Below are positions 14,117 to 26,749 of a stretch of 64,000 nucleotides of DNA, in pieces. Numbering within the stretch: position 1 is the first letter of the stretch; every line of letters begins with the position of its first letter. This DNA is from Diphasiastrum complanatum (taxonomy: Eukaryota; Streptophyta; Lycopodiopsida; Lycopodiales; Lycopodiaceae), in contig CM055107.1 of the NCBI GenBank assembly GCA_029204225.1, positions 5,740,873 through 5,804,872 of the forward strand, in the 5' to 3' direction. A program made the position numbers and the translations under genes. The notes beneath the pieces are model-generated. The model was not told the origin of the DNA. It searched no databases and saw only the letters and a list, made by a program, of their open reading frames with translations.

Positions 14117-14900
14117 ACTCAAATGAAATATGTTGCTGAATTACTCAAGAGATTTAGCATGGAAGATAGTAAGGTATCATCTACTCCTATTGAAGTTGAT
14201 GTAGAACTTTCAAAATATGATGACAATGATTCCTTTGATGCTACTGAATATCATTTGCTAGTGGGAAGCCTTGTCTATCTAACAACCACAAGGCTAGACA
14301 TTTGCTAAGAGGTCGGTCTAGTAAGTCAATTCATGCATGTGCCAGTCACATTGGAAAGCCACCAAGCGTATTCTTAGGTATGTCAAGGATGCGACAAAGT
14401 TTGGCTTATTCTATTCCCATGATACTAACCATGTGAAACTTGAACGCTATGTCGATGCAGATTGGGGTGGAAACATGGATGACAAATGCTCTACTTCAAG
14501 GTATGTGTTTCACATAGGCAATGGGTGTTTTTTATGGTCCAACATGAAGCAAAATACAGTACCTCTGTCTACCATAGAAGCTGAGTACAAAGCTTTAGGG
14601 AGTGTTATACATGAAACTGTTCGGTTGTGACAGTTGCTCGCATAGACATATCATCTTTTGTGATATCCAGAGTGGCATATAGCTTGTAAAAAGTCATGTT
14701 TATCATGCTAGGACTAAGCACATAGAAATTTAATATCACTTTGTACTTGAATGTGTGCTTAGTAATGAAGTTAAAATAGTACACCTATAGTAATGTAGAT
14801 CAAATAGCTGATGTTCTTACAAAACCTTTAAGTAAGGACAAGTTTGAGATGTTTAGAAATAAAATTTTTGTGTATGACATAGAGAGTAAATTTAAGCTTT
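14117..14900 (+). pseudogene. copia RT C-terminus / RNase H pseudogene
   Basis: 14120-14308 is the RT tail (KYVAELLKRFSMEDSKVSS, LVGSLVYLTTTRLDIC); 14337-14630 is the connection and RNase H (HWKATKRILRYVKD, YVDADWGG, STIEAEYKALG). A decayed tail (KHIE, ADVLTKPLSKDKFEMF) runs to about 14900. Stops and a frameshift near 14310 separate the parts. Everything upstream of the RT tail is missing. Confidence 0.88.
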
Positions 14901-14908
14901 AGGGAGAG

Positions 14909-15200
14909 TGTTAGAATTGAAAGCTCAAATTTATCATGATGGTAGAATTCTTTCCATAATGTACTTCCCATTTTTTACAATGTACACACGTCCTAGTTAT
15001 GAATACAATATGCCATGTGCATGCCACACAATGGCGCACATGTTGGGACTTGGTCCGTTGGCGGTAGCCTTGCCATGCAGGACTGCCCCAAGAAGAAAAA
15101 CCTCATGTATATATTAGTTACTATGATGGAGTAATAGACATACACATCTTTCACTTGTTAAGAATTGCTTCTCTTGCTGTCAGTTGGTGATGCTTGATAG
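14909..15200 (+). mobile_element. Start of 3' LTR of the copia element (end uncertain)
   Basis: A purine tract AGGGAGAG at 14901 is followed by TGTTAGAATTG, the standard copia junction. The right end could not be fixed; another element's primer site lies at 15244. Confidence 0.6.
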
Positions 15201-15243
15201 CTTAACTACATGCTTGGGAGATCTTGTCAAATGCTTGGATCAT

Positions 15244-15825
15244 GGCTACGATACCATGTGAAAATCAGAGGATATACACCTCATTTGGATTTCTAAACAT
15301 GAGTCAAGCATCCAGGATTGCAGTTAGATTGATTTGATTGAAGAGTCTACACATCAAATCTAGCTATTTTGCACCTAGAATGGCAATTGCCTTTGAACAC
15401 CACAAACAAAATAGCATTTTCTAATCCTTATGGCCTTTCACATGTGTGACATTATGGTATCATTATGTTATATTCATGAGTTTACGAATTGATATCAACA
15501 AGTTCATAATTACAATCTTGTAGATTCACATTTTCATGATCCCAAATAATGTTTTCTATTTATATAATTTTTGTTCATATTAAACATAATCACACTGTTC
15601 AGCATCAACAAATGGTGGCCACCATTTGATAGTCACAAAATCTTCATTCAACATATGCCACCCATTTAGTAGACCTGCAAAAGAAAATCATTAGCCATGA
15701 ATTAAAACCATACACCTATAACCTAACTTCTTTTCAATTCAATCTTGATGATACCATTGACCAATGAATAGCTCATGAGATTGAAAAATATATACAAATT
15801 TAACAAAATAGGATATGTGCCAACA
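15244..15825 (-). mobile_element. LTR with primer-binding site, minus orientation
   Basis: 15244-15256 on the minus strand is TGGTATCGTAGCC, close to the tRNA-iMet site. The LTR would be 15257-15825 (569 bp), starting TGTTGGCACATATCC and ending GATTTTCACA on the minus strand. No coding part of this element is visible to its left. Confidence 0.6.
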
Positions 15826-15936
15826 ATATACCAAGATACTATTGAATTTCTGTCTCTCTTGCAAGCAACAATGCTCTTGACACTTGCATTCGAATAGCAC
15901 CACCATCACTCTCAACACTCACACCCCCCCCCCCCG

Positions 15937-18149
<2,213 letters not shown>

Positions 18150-18150
<1 letters not shown>

Positions 18151-18998
18151 GTTTTAGGACATTAATGATTGTATTTAACAATCATAGAGAGTTATTGGTT
18201 GCTTAATCAATGGATCTATCAAGTTCTACACTTTAGATCTTGATCTAGATTCACTACGCTTAGATTTAGGCAAGAGTAATGGATCAAATCTTCATAAACA
18301 AGTGAGAACGGCCTCACACGTGTGGAGTACTGTCCACTGTATGGCCAACACCTGAAACAACAAGTACATAGGTTCTTGATAGCGATCATTCAATAAAATC
18401 ACAATTCTATTGACTAGAAATCTCACAAAAGTGTAGAATGCAAAAGTCTCATCAATCTCAATAGCAAAATGATGATCCTTTTATGGATCAAGTACATCCA
18501 CAAGTCTGGTACAGTCCAGCAGGTCTTCACATGTGTGAAGAGTGCCACATCACTCAGATCTATCCATTTGATCCATCCTTGATCCTTTTCCAAAGTTGAC
18601 CTTCTAGAATATGGCTAAAATCCAAAGAGCTAGTCTCCTAGAATATAGGAATATTCTCTACAAAATAGGATCTAAGAAAAATGGTCAACTCTTATGTTCT
18701 AGAACTCTATACACACGTGTGAACATCCACTTGCCATGTGGGAGCATTTATGCATGCACATGCAAGGATAAGTTAACTTCTAGGTGACTAGTCAACTTGA
18801 CTAAAAACTAGTCATATCATGTTCACACTTGACTTGATTGATACAAAATCAAAGTAGTTATTTACAAATATGAAAAATACTTTCTTTCAAACGTGGGAAC
18901 AGGCTCCACACGTGTGAAATCAGATTATGAACATTGTACTCATGATTGATCTTTATTTACATTAAAAAATGACAAGTGAGAAGTGACAATTTTCAACA
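18150..18998 (-). mobile_element. Putative LTR with palindromic G-box-like sites
   Basis: On the minus strand the purine-rich GGGATAGGTGTGGGT (18999-19013) is followed by TGTTGAAAATTG at 18998, a common plant copia PPT/LTR junction. The far end (near 18150) is a guess. Inside are four near-identical palindromes, CACACGTGTG at 18315, 18712 and 18907 and CACATGTGTG at 18528. Confidence 0.45.
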
Positions 18999-19436
18999 AC
19001 CCACACCTATCCCAAGAGAGAATCCACCTTGTGTCCACACTACTTTGGCAACCATACCAGAAACGAGTTTCCGCAGTTGAGACAGAGAGGCTAGAAGATA
19101 TCAATGATGTAATAGCATTGTACTAACACAAACAAAGTACGTGAACGAAACTTTGAAGCATTCCAAAATGTGCGACAACAAGCCAATGTCTAAACTTGTG
19201 GAGGTTGGTAAGAGAGTGCGCTACTTGATGCTGCTTTATTTCATCAATTAGTTGGTTCACCGATTTATCTCACAACTACTCATCCTGATATAAGTTATGA
19301 TCATGGTGTTGTGAGTCTATTCATGGCTATTCTTAAGGAGATTCATTAGAAAGCAACGAAGAGAATTCTTTGTTATGTGAAAGGGACATTAACCCATGGA
19401 TTGTTATCTTTACCAGTTTTACTTGATGCTGCATGA

Positions 19437-20380
19437 GTGCCCTCAGATCGCACCCCAGTGAGCACTGCAACTACACAAAATTTCTCTCCTAATGATGCAC
19501 ACTGTTTCATTTTCCAACAGAATGGTAGAATTGACAGTCACACTGTTCCTACTCTATGTTCTACGGCCTTCCATGGCCATCTCAACTCAGTGTTGTATTT
19601 CTAGGATGCAGGTCATTGCAGGTTTGCTTCACCAAGAATGCTCTCCTACAGCTTGAGATCAACGGTTTTCTCTCTAAAAACCCTTGCTTGAGAAAAAGCT
19701 TACTTTGGACTTTCTTCCACCAAGCACAGTCTTTTTCTTTGCAAGTTTGAGTTCCTTCAAGGTTGATCTACTTCTCAGCCCTTGACTGTAGCATCCAGCC
19801 TCAAAATGACCTGAAAAAGATGCAAGTAGATTTGTCACTACTTCACACTCTCTCACTACAGTTGAAGTTGCAAAAAATGCTCAAATGTTCACCAAATTGA
19901 TCCCAATCAGTTGCCAATGGTTTTCCCACTGTATTTGCCTCCTTGTCCTCTATTTAAACTCTTTGAAGAGTGTTCAAGCACTTCCTACCATGCTTCAATG
20001 CCTGCAATATGCTCAAGAGACCGTTTTCATCAACACTGTAAGTTCTCTTGCTTTCACCTCTTGTGAAGGACTATCTCACCTCAGTACAGAGCCAGTGACA
20101 AGCCGAACCCAGTAGTCAGGCACTCAGGATCAGAGGAACTCTGATACCATGTCAAAGATCTAATAAGCACTATCAATCATTCATCATAAGCAATCACCAT
20201 AAGGAGGAAGAGCACACAATCACTGTATCACACTAACTTAAAGAGAGTACAATAAACCCTGAATATAGAGAGAGAGAAGACTAGTAGTTGACTATAGACT
20301 AGCCTACAACTACTTACAGCTGGTAACAACTGTCAACAATAAATCGTAAATAGTAACAAGTTTATCATTGGTTTCTAACA
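19437..20380 (-). mobile_element. Truncated copia-type LTR element inserted in copia
   Basis: The LTR is 20150-20380 (231 bp), starting TGTTAGAAACC and ending TTTGACA on the minus strand. It is abutted by the iMet primer site at 20139-20149 (TGGTATCAGAG). The internal part to the left, about 700 bp, has no clear gag and there is no second LTR; it ends abruptly at the copia frame near 19437. Confidence 0.75.
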
Positions 20381-20424
20381 GAAACAAGACACAATTGCTC
20401 TTTCTACCACAGAAGCATAATACC

Positions 20425-20811
20425 ATTAGAGGAAGTTTAAACACAAAAAGGGCCTTTTGTCAAGATTCCTTTTTCATTTTTTATTTACTTTTATCCACTT
20501 CTTTTGTACATGTGGCCCAATAGTTTCTTGATATAGTGGCTTTAATGTAACGTTACTTCTTTGAGTCGCATTTTGAGTCTACACTAAAAATGGCATAACT
20601 TTTGATTACCATATTGAAATGCAACAGGAATTGGTGCGTTGGAAAGCGCTTGACGAGCGCTTTCCAATAATATATTAGATGTTATACTTTTGAGCTACTA
20701 CTAAAACGTTATAGCGATTCAAAAATATTGGTTGAAAATAATGACAAAATGCAAAAGAGATCTTGGCACAAATTCATATGCGGCCCTTTTTGAGCTCAAA
20801 CTTCCTCTAAT
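20425..20811. mobile_element. 387-bp terminal-inverted-repeat element (MITE-like)
   Basis: The ends 20425-20454 and 20782-20811 are inverted repeats of 30 bp with about three mismatches (ATTAGAGGAAGTTT ... AAAAAGGGCC). It splits the RNase H frame of the host copia, so it is an insertion. Its centre holds a perfect 12-bp hairpin (TTGGAAAGCGCT, loop TGACG) at 20639-20667. It has no coding capacity, and the target duplication is unclear. Confidence 0.85.
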
Positions 20812-21144
20812 GAAAGCACTATGTTCAACTACAAAAGAAACAGTTTTGCTAAGAAGGATGTTAGAAGACATTGCAATTCCATAGAGTAAGCCTACTATAA
20901 ATAGATGTGATAGCCAGAGCGCTATACAACTAGCTAAAAATCCTATATTTCACTCATGCACGAAGCACATAGAGATTAAATATTATTTCATTAGAGAGAC
21001 ACGTTATCTAATGAAATAGATGTAGTGCATTGTAAGATAGAAGATTAGTTAGTTAACATACTTACTAAAGCCTTAAGTATTGATAAGTTTGAGTTTTTTG
21101 GAGACACTCTTTGTAAGAAGGATAAACTAGGGCTTAAGGGAGAG

Positions 21145-21560
21145 TGTTAGAATAAGTAAGCCCGAGTTTCTCTTATAGTTCCATGGCTATTCCATCTTTA
21201 GTAGTGATTTTAAATTTTTTCTATCTATATAACAGTTCGCATGTGTGCCAGTTTGACGGTTCATACTAATTAGACCTTAACACCATGCAGTGGTACCCCC
21301 CAAAAAGAAGACTCTATATATGTACTCTTTAGTCTTTTTGTGAATATAGTTCATATAATATTATCTTGTGTTGAGGAGGGATCTCTCTTTCAGTTTATTA
21401 GTGTGTATGTTGATTGCTTGCAAATTAGCTAACTACATTGCTAGTGAAATCCTTGACAGTTTGGTGATCTGTGCATGTGCCCCATGCAACCCTCATGGAA
21501 TCCAGATCCAGAATACATTAAATATTCAATCAGTAGCCTCCTCGAATAATCGTTAAACAA
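21145..21560 (+). mobile_element. 3' LTR of the split copia element (end uncertain)
   Basis: The purine tract AAGGGAGAG is followed at 21145 by TGTTAGAATAAGTAAGCC. The right end is not resolved. Confidence 0.6.
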
Positions 21561-21738
21561 ATAATAAACAAATGATAAATGGAAATCATTAAAAAACATG
21601 TACGAGGAGAATTATTACAATCTCTTGTCATATTTAAGCACTGTAAAGACAAGATTTTTTCTTTTGAGATAATGTTCATTCAGAACATTTTCATTAGTCG
21701 TTCGTAATGCGCTCCAATATATTTTTTCTGTGTGTCAA

Positions 21739-24700
21739 ATATCGGATCAACGCGCCTGACAGAAGATGGTTATTCTCATTTGGACTGCGTGCGTCGAATC
21801 GCTATTGCGAGAATAAAAATATTTTTGAAAATTTGGAAACTATTGGATCCCATTATGCATGATCAAAGCTTGATTCGGTAGACTCTTCATACGGTTCAAA
21901 ATTACGCAGAATCTATCGAGTCAAGCTCTGATCATTCATATTCCGTCCAATCTCGGTTCAACGCACGAGAATTACAGCTCTGGTTTTCACATGCTGTATA
22001 TGCGCATCGATTAGCTATCAGGTGAAATACTGGCTTTTGGAATTTTCGAAAATCATAATGATTGGATATTAAAAAGGTCAGATATTTATAGCTTAACCTT
22101 GTCAATTTCTGCAATAAATGTAGATGTGACCATACTTTTGTAGCTTTAATTGTAGATGTGACTATATTTTAGTTGAAATTAATTCTGGTTTATTGGATAT
22201 CGACTAATCATTTTGATGATAGATGGATAGTTAGTTTGATTTGATTGACAAGCCTTGGAGTAATCATCATCGTAATCTAAACCTCGGACATCCAACCCAC
22301 CATGTTTGCAATCATTTCGGATTTTCTCTATATATACTAATGGACAACGCTGAAATTTTTTTGCTTAAACTTTCTACAGTTCTCTACATCCATGTGATAT
22401 CGATTCAGCGCGCTGAAAACAATCTTCCTACGATCCGCTTTTACTCGTGCGCGCCCATCCGCTACCAGCTATCGGTTTGGTTGAGCCCAAGTATCGGTTC
22501 GACATGCTTGACCTTTCTTCTGATCCTGGGTTTTCCTTCATCTCGCGCTGATCCGATATTGGACATTAATGGCGTGGACCAAGCAAACAGCACGAGGCCA
22601 CCCGAATGGAAAACTAATCTCAGGAGCGGGTTAGGGAAATCCACTACCACCACCTTGTCTACCACCACCTCCTCCTAGGCCAAGGGGCAGAAGAAGAGAC
22701 CCACCCTGGCTCAAGGATATTCAAAAGCTACAAAAGACAAATAATCTTCTAATTCCGAAAGCTCACATACAGAGATCCATCAGAGACGTTACAAGAAATC
22801 TATCTGCAGATGTGAGATGGACGGTAACGGCAATTGAGGCCCTGCACACTACATATGAGGATTTTCAGGTGAAATTTTTTTCAGTAGTTGTTGTTGCAGC
22901 TGTCCATGCCAAGAGGGTGACCATCATGCCAAAGGATTTCAACATTGTGTTCAGGCTTTGGGACATATATGACAAATTTGCAGAATACTTTAGACCCGCT
23001 CCCTTCTCTCCTCCAAAACAAGATTCAGAGAGGAGAAAACGAAAGCAATCTCAACCATCCCGACTTGTTATTCGTATTCAGAGCGGGAGTGTTTCAAAGA
23101 AGAGGAGGTATTTTGACCCTCCAAATAAAGCGAGGGATTTTTCCAAGCCATCTCATTTGGATGAGATTTTTTCTTCTAGGCATTCTTCTCTCAATTCTCC
23201 TCCTAAGTCTCATTCTTCTCCTCCCAGAACTCCATCTTTAACTTCTCCTGCTAAATCTTCCTCTCCTAATAAATCTCCTCCTCCTACCCCCATAAATATT
23301 AGTTTCCCTCCTCCTATTCTAGGAAATGATTTAGCTGATTTTGTTAATGTAAAGGTAGAATCAATTTTGAATGACAATTCTTTTTCTGGTTTATCTGTAC
23401 TACTTCCGTCACCCCCTGCACTTACTCCTCAATATGTACAACATGACCAATTGTTAAACATGTATCTTAAATCTTTAGGTCCTCGATATAGTTTTAGGAT
23501 GCCGAAGACCAATGTTGGTCTCCCCATTTCTAGTTTAGATACAGGTGAATTAGAAAGTAGGGATAAAATGCTAGGTGACAATGTAGGAGGTGGGGCCATT
23601 CAGTACTGGGTGGAGTTTTTCCAGATCCCATTGTTTATAGATGTAGCATTGTTTCCCCTTCAATTCATGGCTGCATTTGATTTCCCTGATCTCAAAAGTC
23701 AGCACAATGATATGTTCCAATACGTCAGACTGGGGACTCCAATTCTTGTGCTGCCATACATAACAAAGTAAGTGTCTTTTTTTTTTTCAGACTTTATTAT
23801 GTTGAATTTTTCATATGTGTTTTGATTTCACATTGATTGTCATAAATTTATTGTTTTCTGATTGCAGTGATCATTGGAGCTTATATGTGTTGTCCTTATA
23901 TGTCAATGATGATGGTGTGTGTAATCCAGTTTGTTTAAAGATGAACTCTATTACACACACACACAAAATTGCTAGGAGCCATATCCAAAAAATACTGGAA
24001 CTCTTTCCAGTACCAAATGCAAAAGCATATATGAAGCTAAAAATTGTTGATGCAGAGGTAAAAATTTATCAATATCCGTTTGACGCGCACTTGTAGTTAT
24101 TGTTAGGTTTCTTTTCATAACGTGCACGCTGATCTGATATTCAAACAATATTTTTTGAATATCAATTCGACGCGCGCTTTTTTCCGTTGTAGATTTAACT
24201 ATAACATTCTGCACGTTGATTCGATATCTCATATTGTTAACATTTTGATTCTGCAGTCCTCCCAGCAGGTTGATTATGCAAATGTGGTTGGTATACCGTA
24301 TGTAATGCTAAACACTTTTTTAATTGGCTTGCATTACAAGATGGACTTCCAAATCTAGAAGAGGTAATCTTCGTTTAATAACTTTTAATTGTGTTTTTGT
24401 TTTTTTCATATTCAAATTCCTATTAACTGATCTTTGATTAATTACATTTAACTGTGTTTATGTTTTTTTTTTCAGTTTAAATGCCCGAAGGTCTCCCCAA
24501 TGGAGATAATGCACTTTAGGTAGGAGACCATAAAGCTTGTGATCAAAAATTCATATCCAGTTGATACTGATTAAATATTCGTCTCACTTGATGTGGATGA
24601 GACACATGTACATAAAATTTTAATAGAGATATATTTACAGTTTCTCTATGGTTGTTCTTACTTGTTTCTTTTTTTGTTATTAATTCAGGTAATGATTCAT

Positions 24701-24994
24701 TCATCTTCAATTTCTACGATTTTCCAACATGTTTGTTTTTCATAGCCTTGGTCTGCCTTGCCTTTACCATGGTTTTTTTTGGATAAGTTCAGAAAGATGA
24801 TTTGATCGAACCTTTGCCACAACCAATCCAAACATGCGACAAACTTAGATTTGTTGCAGCAAAGCTTTGATCAGATCATCGTTTGAACATATCCAAATAT
24901 GCCAAGACAAGGACAATACAAACCAAGGCAATGAAGACAAAAAATACAACTGATATATACGAGACATCAACAAGGGCAAGCGTCGATTCAATAT
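21739..24994. repeat. Degenerate 17-19 bp motif array, copy 1
   Basis: A motif of about RTATCGNNTCRASGCGC occurs in both orientations. Plus: 21739-21755, 21950-21966, 22397-22413, 22491-22507, 24072-24088, 24159-24177. Minus: 22544-22559, 24122-24140, 24211-24227, 24976-24994. Weaker copies lie at 21787, 21866 and 21913. Example: ATATCGATTCAGCGCGC at 22397. Copies sit upstream of the H3-Ulp1 gene (one ends 10 bases before its ATG), in its second intron and after its end. The CpG-rich core stands out in AT-rich DNA. The same motif clusters at 55.2-56.0 kb. Presumably a protein-binding site. Confidence 0.82.
22569..24574 (+). pseudogene. Transposon histone H3-fold / Ulp1-protease fusion, copy 1
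   Basis: Exons 22569-23767, 23868-24057, 24257-24363 and 24476-24574, all with GT-AG borders and compatible phases. The product starts MAWTKQTAR (H3: MARTKQTAR). One in-frame TAG follows at 22632, then a Pro/Arg linker and an H3 fold that aligns without gaps: LKDIQKLQKTNNLLIPK (H3 alphaN), IQRSIRDVTRNL, DVRWTVTAIEALH, and AVHAKRVTIMPKDF, which is nearly identical to H3. A basic, Ser/Pro-rich linker follows (RRKRKQ, SPPKSHSSPPRTP). A C48 (Ulp1) protease spans the exon junction: LVLPYITN-DHWSLYVLSL has the catalytic His-Trp, and LKMNSI has Asn where Asp is expected. SSQQVDYANVVG has lost the Cys. So the protease is probably dead here. It is convergent with gene B. A spliced cellular H3 is excluded by the C-terminal fusion and the second copy at 53.5-55.1 kb. 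Confidence 0.85.
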
Positions 24995-25238
24995 CTAATT
25001 GTAGTGGTCAATGGAGTTCAAGTGACTTAAGATCTCCCCAATTAAGATAATGCATTTCCTGCAGGAGACAATGAATCTTGTTATCAGAAACTCATATTAT
25101 CCAGTTGCAATTACATTGTGTTTTGCACCATGGAAATGGAGATCATAGAAATGAAAGAGCCTCATAGAAAAAGTGGTTCATATATTTTCAATATACAAAA
25201 AATTGTATTACATAATACAAAATTCCATAGTTCATAAT

Positions 25239-26575
25239 CTATGGATCTTCAATTTCGATGGATGTTCCAATATCTTTGCATTTTATATGCTCTTCTTGCC
25301 TTACTTTTACCTGCACAAGAGAAATTGTTTTAGTTAATATATTTTATGAAACTGATTCACTTAGAAATAGAAAAAAAGGAATATTTTTATATGGCATAAC
25401 GTACCTTTACACCATTCAATCGAAATTGATAGTACTGAGGTAGATCGAATTGCAACATGTCTAGTTCTGATCGAATGTGATTGAGACACCAATCTTCCTC
25501 GACCTCAACCATTGCAAGAATGTTGTCATTTCTTTTCACTGTTATCTGAAGTTGCTCTTGAGGGTTTATACCAAAATCTTGATCAAGTGGCTTCCAAACA
25601 TTTTTGCATTTAATCCATCTTCTATAATATAACAGCAAAGTGAGCATTTGTTTTTCGATGTGATATCTAAATGTCATGGATGAGTTACATACTCTACACT
25701 TAACTTGTTGATTTTGTTTTGTAACCCAACCATCATCCAACAACTCGATGATTATTTCAGCACTCAAGTCCTTACAAATAAACATTGTTTTTGTGCTCTG
25801 AACATTGCATTTGGAAAAAAAATCAACAAAAATATTAATAGGTAGATACCAACTTAATCTATTATTCTTTGATCTAGTGCTACATTTTAATATACTCTAA
25901 ATATCAATATATAGCCTAGGTCAAAAACTTTCTGAAATTGTTGCATCAGGAGAAATCCATTTTCCACTCGAAAAATCTGGTAGAGGATATGGCTCTAATC
26001 TACCAACTAAACCATTTTTATCAGGAAAATAGATGTGATCATAAAACAAAACTCCTGACTCTAAAAGTGATTTTGGAGAATGACCTTTATATTGTAAAAT
26101 ACCGATATCCGAATGTATGACATCGATTATTCCTGCTATCGATTGAACTGTTTGCCATTCAACAAAATTTGATGGATACAAATATGCAAAACCAACAAAA
26201 ATATGACAAGAAAAATATAATTTAAAGAAAATGCTAACTTAAATCTGAAAACTTACAATTGCATTTTCTTCTACCATTTGGATTCAAATCATGAATGTTG
26301 AGCTCATTGTGAAGATAAGCACGCTGAACTAAAACTTCTGTGATAGATTGACCGGCAGGTGATACTTTAAAATCCATTATCCTGCTTTTCCAAGAGCTTC
26401 TATATATGTTATCCGATCTTTTTCTTTTTCGGAATGAGCCTTTTGTAGAGGGATGCATCAAGATCCATTGATATTTTCGATATATTCTTGGTATCCATTG
26501 ATCTTCTACATTTTTTTCATTTCAAATATTGATTTCATCAATGGATCCTCTTGGTCTCCAATTATGTGTAGCCAT
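25239..26575 (-). pseudogene. Transposon 'gene B', copy 1
   Basis: Exon 1, 26575-26257: MATHNWRPRG, one stop, then a basic block (GSFRKRKRS) and SITEVLVQRAYLHNELNIHD. Exon 2, about 26193-25925: YPSNFVEWQTV, DVIHSDIGILQYKGHSP, ISPDATISES; its acceptor AG is mutated to AT. Exon 3, about 25795-25405: CKDLSAEIIIELLDDGW, Cys-x-x-Cys (CRVC), FRYHIEKQMLTLLLYY. Exon 4, 25310-25239: VKVRQEEHIKCKDIG to a stop. The last 80 residues (ITVKRNDN, MVEVEEDW, FRLNGVKVKVRQE) alternate strands and a helix like a ubiquitin/beta-grasp domain; this is inference. Exons 1-3 recur in the same order at 52.3-53.4 kb. Family unknown. Convergent with the H3-Ulp1 gene. Confidence 0.7.
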
Positions 26576-26749
26576 TAGTCGAAAATACGACTACGCAAGC
26601 TGAGAACAGAGAGAATGTAGAGATTGCGAGGTAAACCTAAGAATGACAATCCAAAATAAGAGATAGAATGAAGAAAATGAGAGGTATACCTATGAATGGC
26701 AAGAAACTCCTAAACTACAAGGATTAGTTAACTACAGTTTATGACTATT

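Larger units (their letters stand above)
19190..21135 (+). pseudogene. copia RT/RNase H pseudogene with two insertions
   Basis: 19220-19436 encodes the RT tail (FHQLVGSPIYLTTTHPDIS, KATKRILCYVKGTLTHGLL). The frame is then lost to an LTR element (19437-20380). It resumes at 20381 with RNase H text (KQDTIALSTTEA), is split again by a 387-bp inverted-repeat element (20425-20811), and ends with AKNPIFHSCTKHIEIKYYF and the terminal block to about 21135. Part of RNase H (the YSDADWAG region) is missing at the first insertion. Confidence 0.85.

Noticed and set aside
22462-22668. 68-codon minus-strand frame over the start of the H3 tail
   Set aside because: Antisense shadow of the Pro-rich linker; no support.
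22569-22990. An ordinary cellular histone H3 gene
   Set aside because: The frame continues into a linker and a Ulp1-type protease, and a second copy shares this plan; the fold is too diverged for canonical H3.
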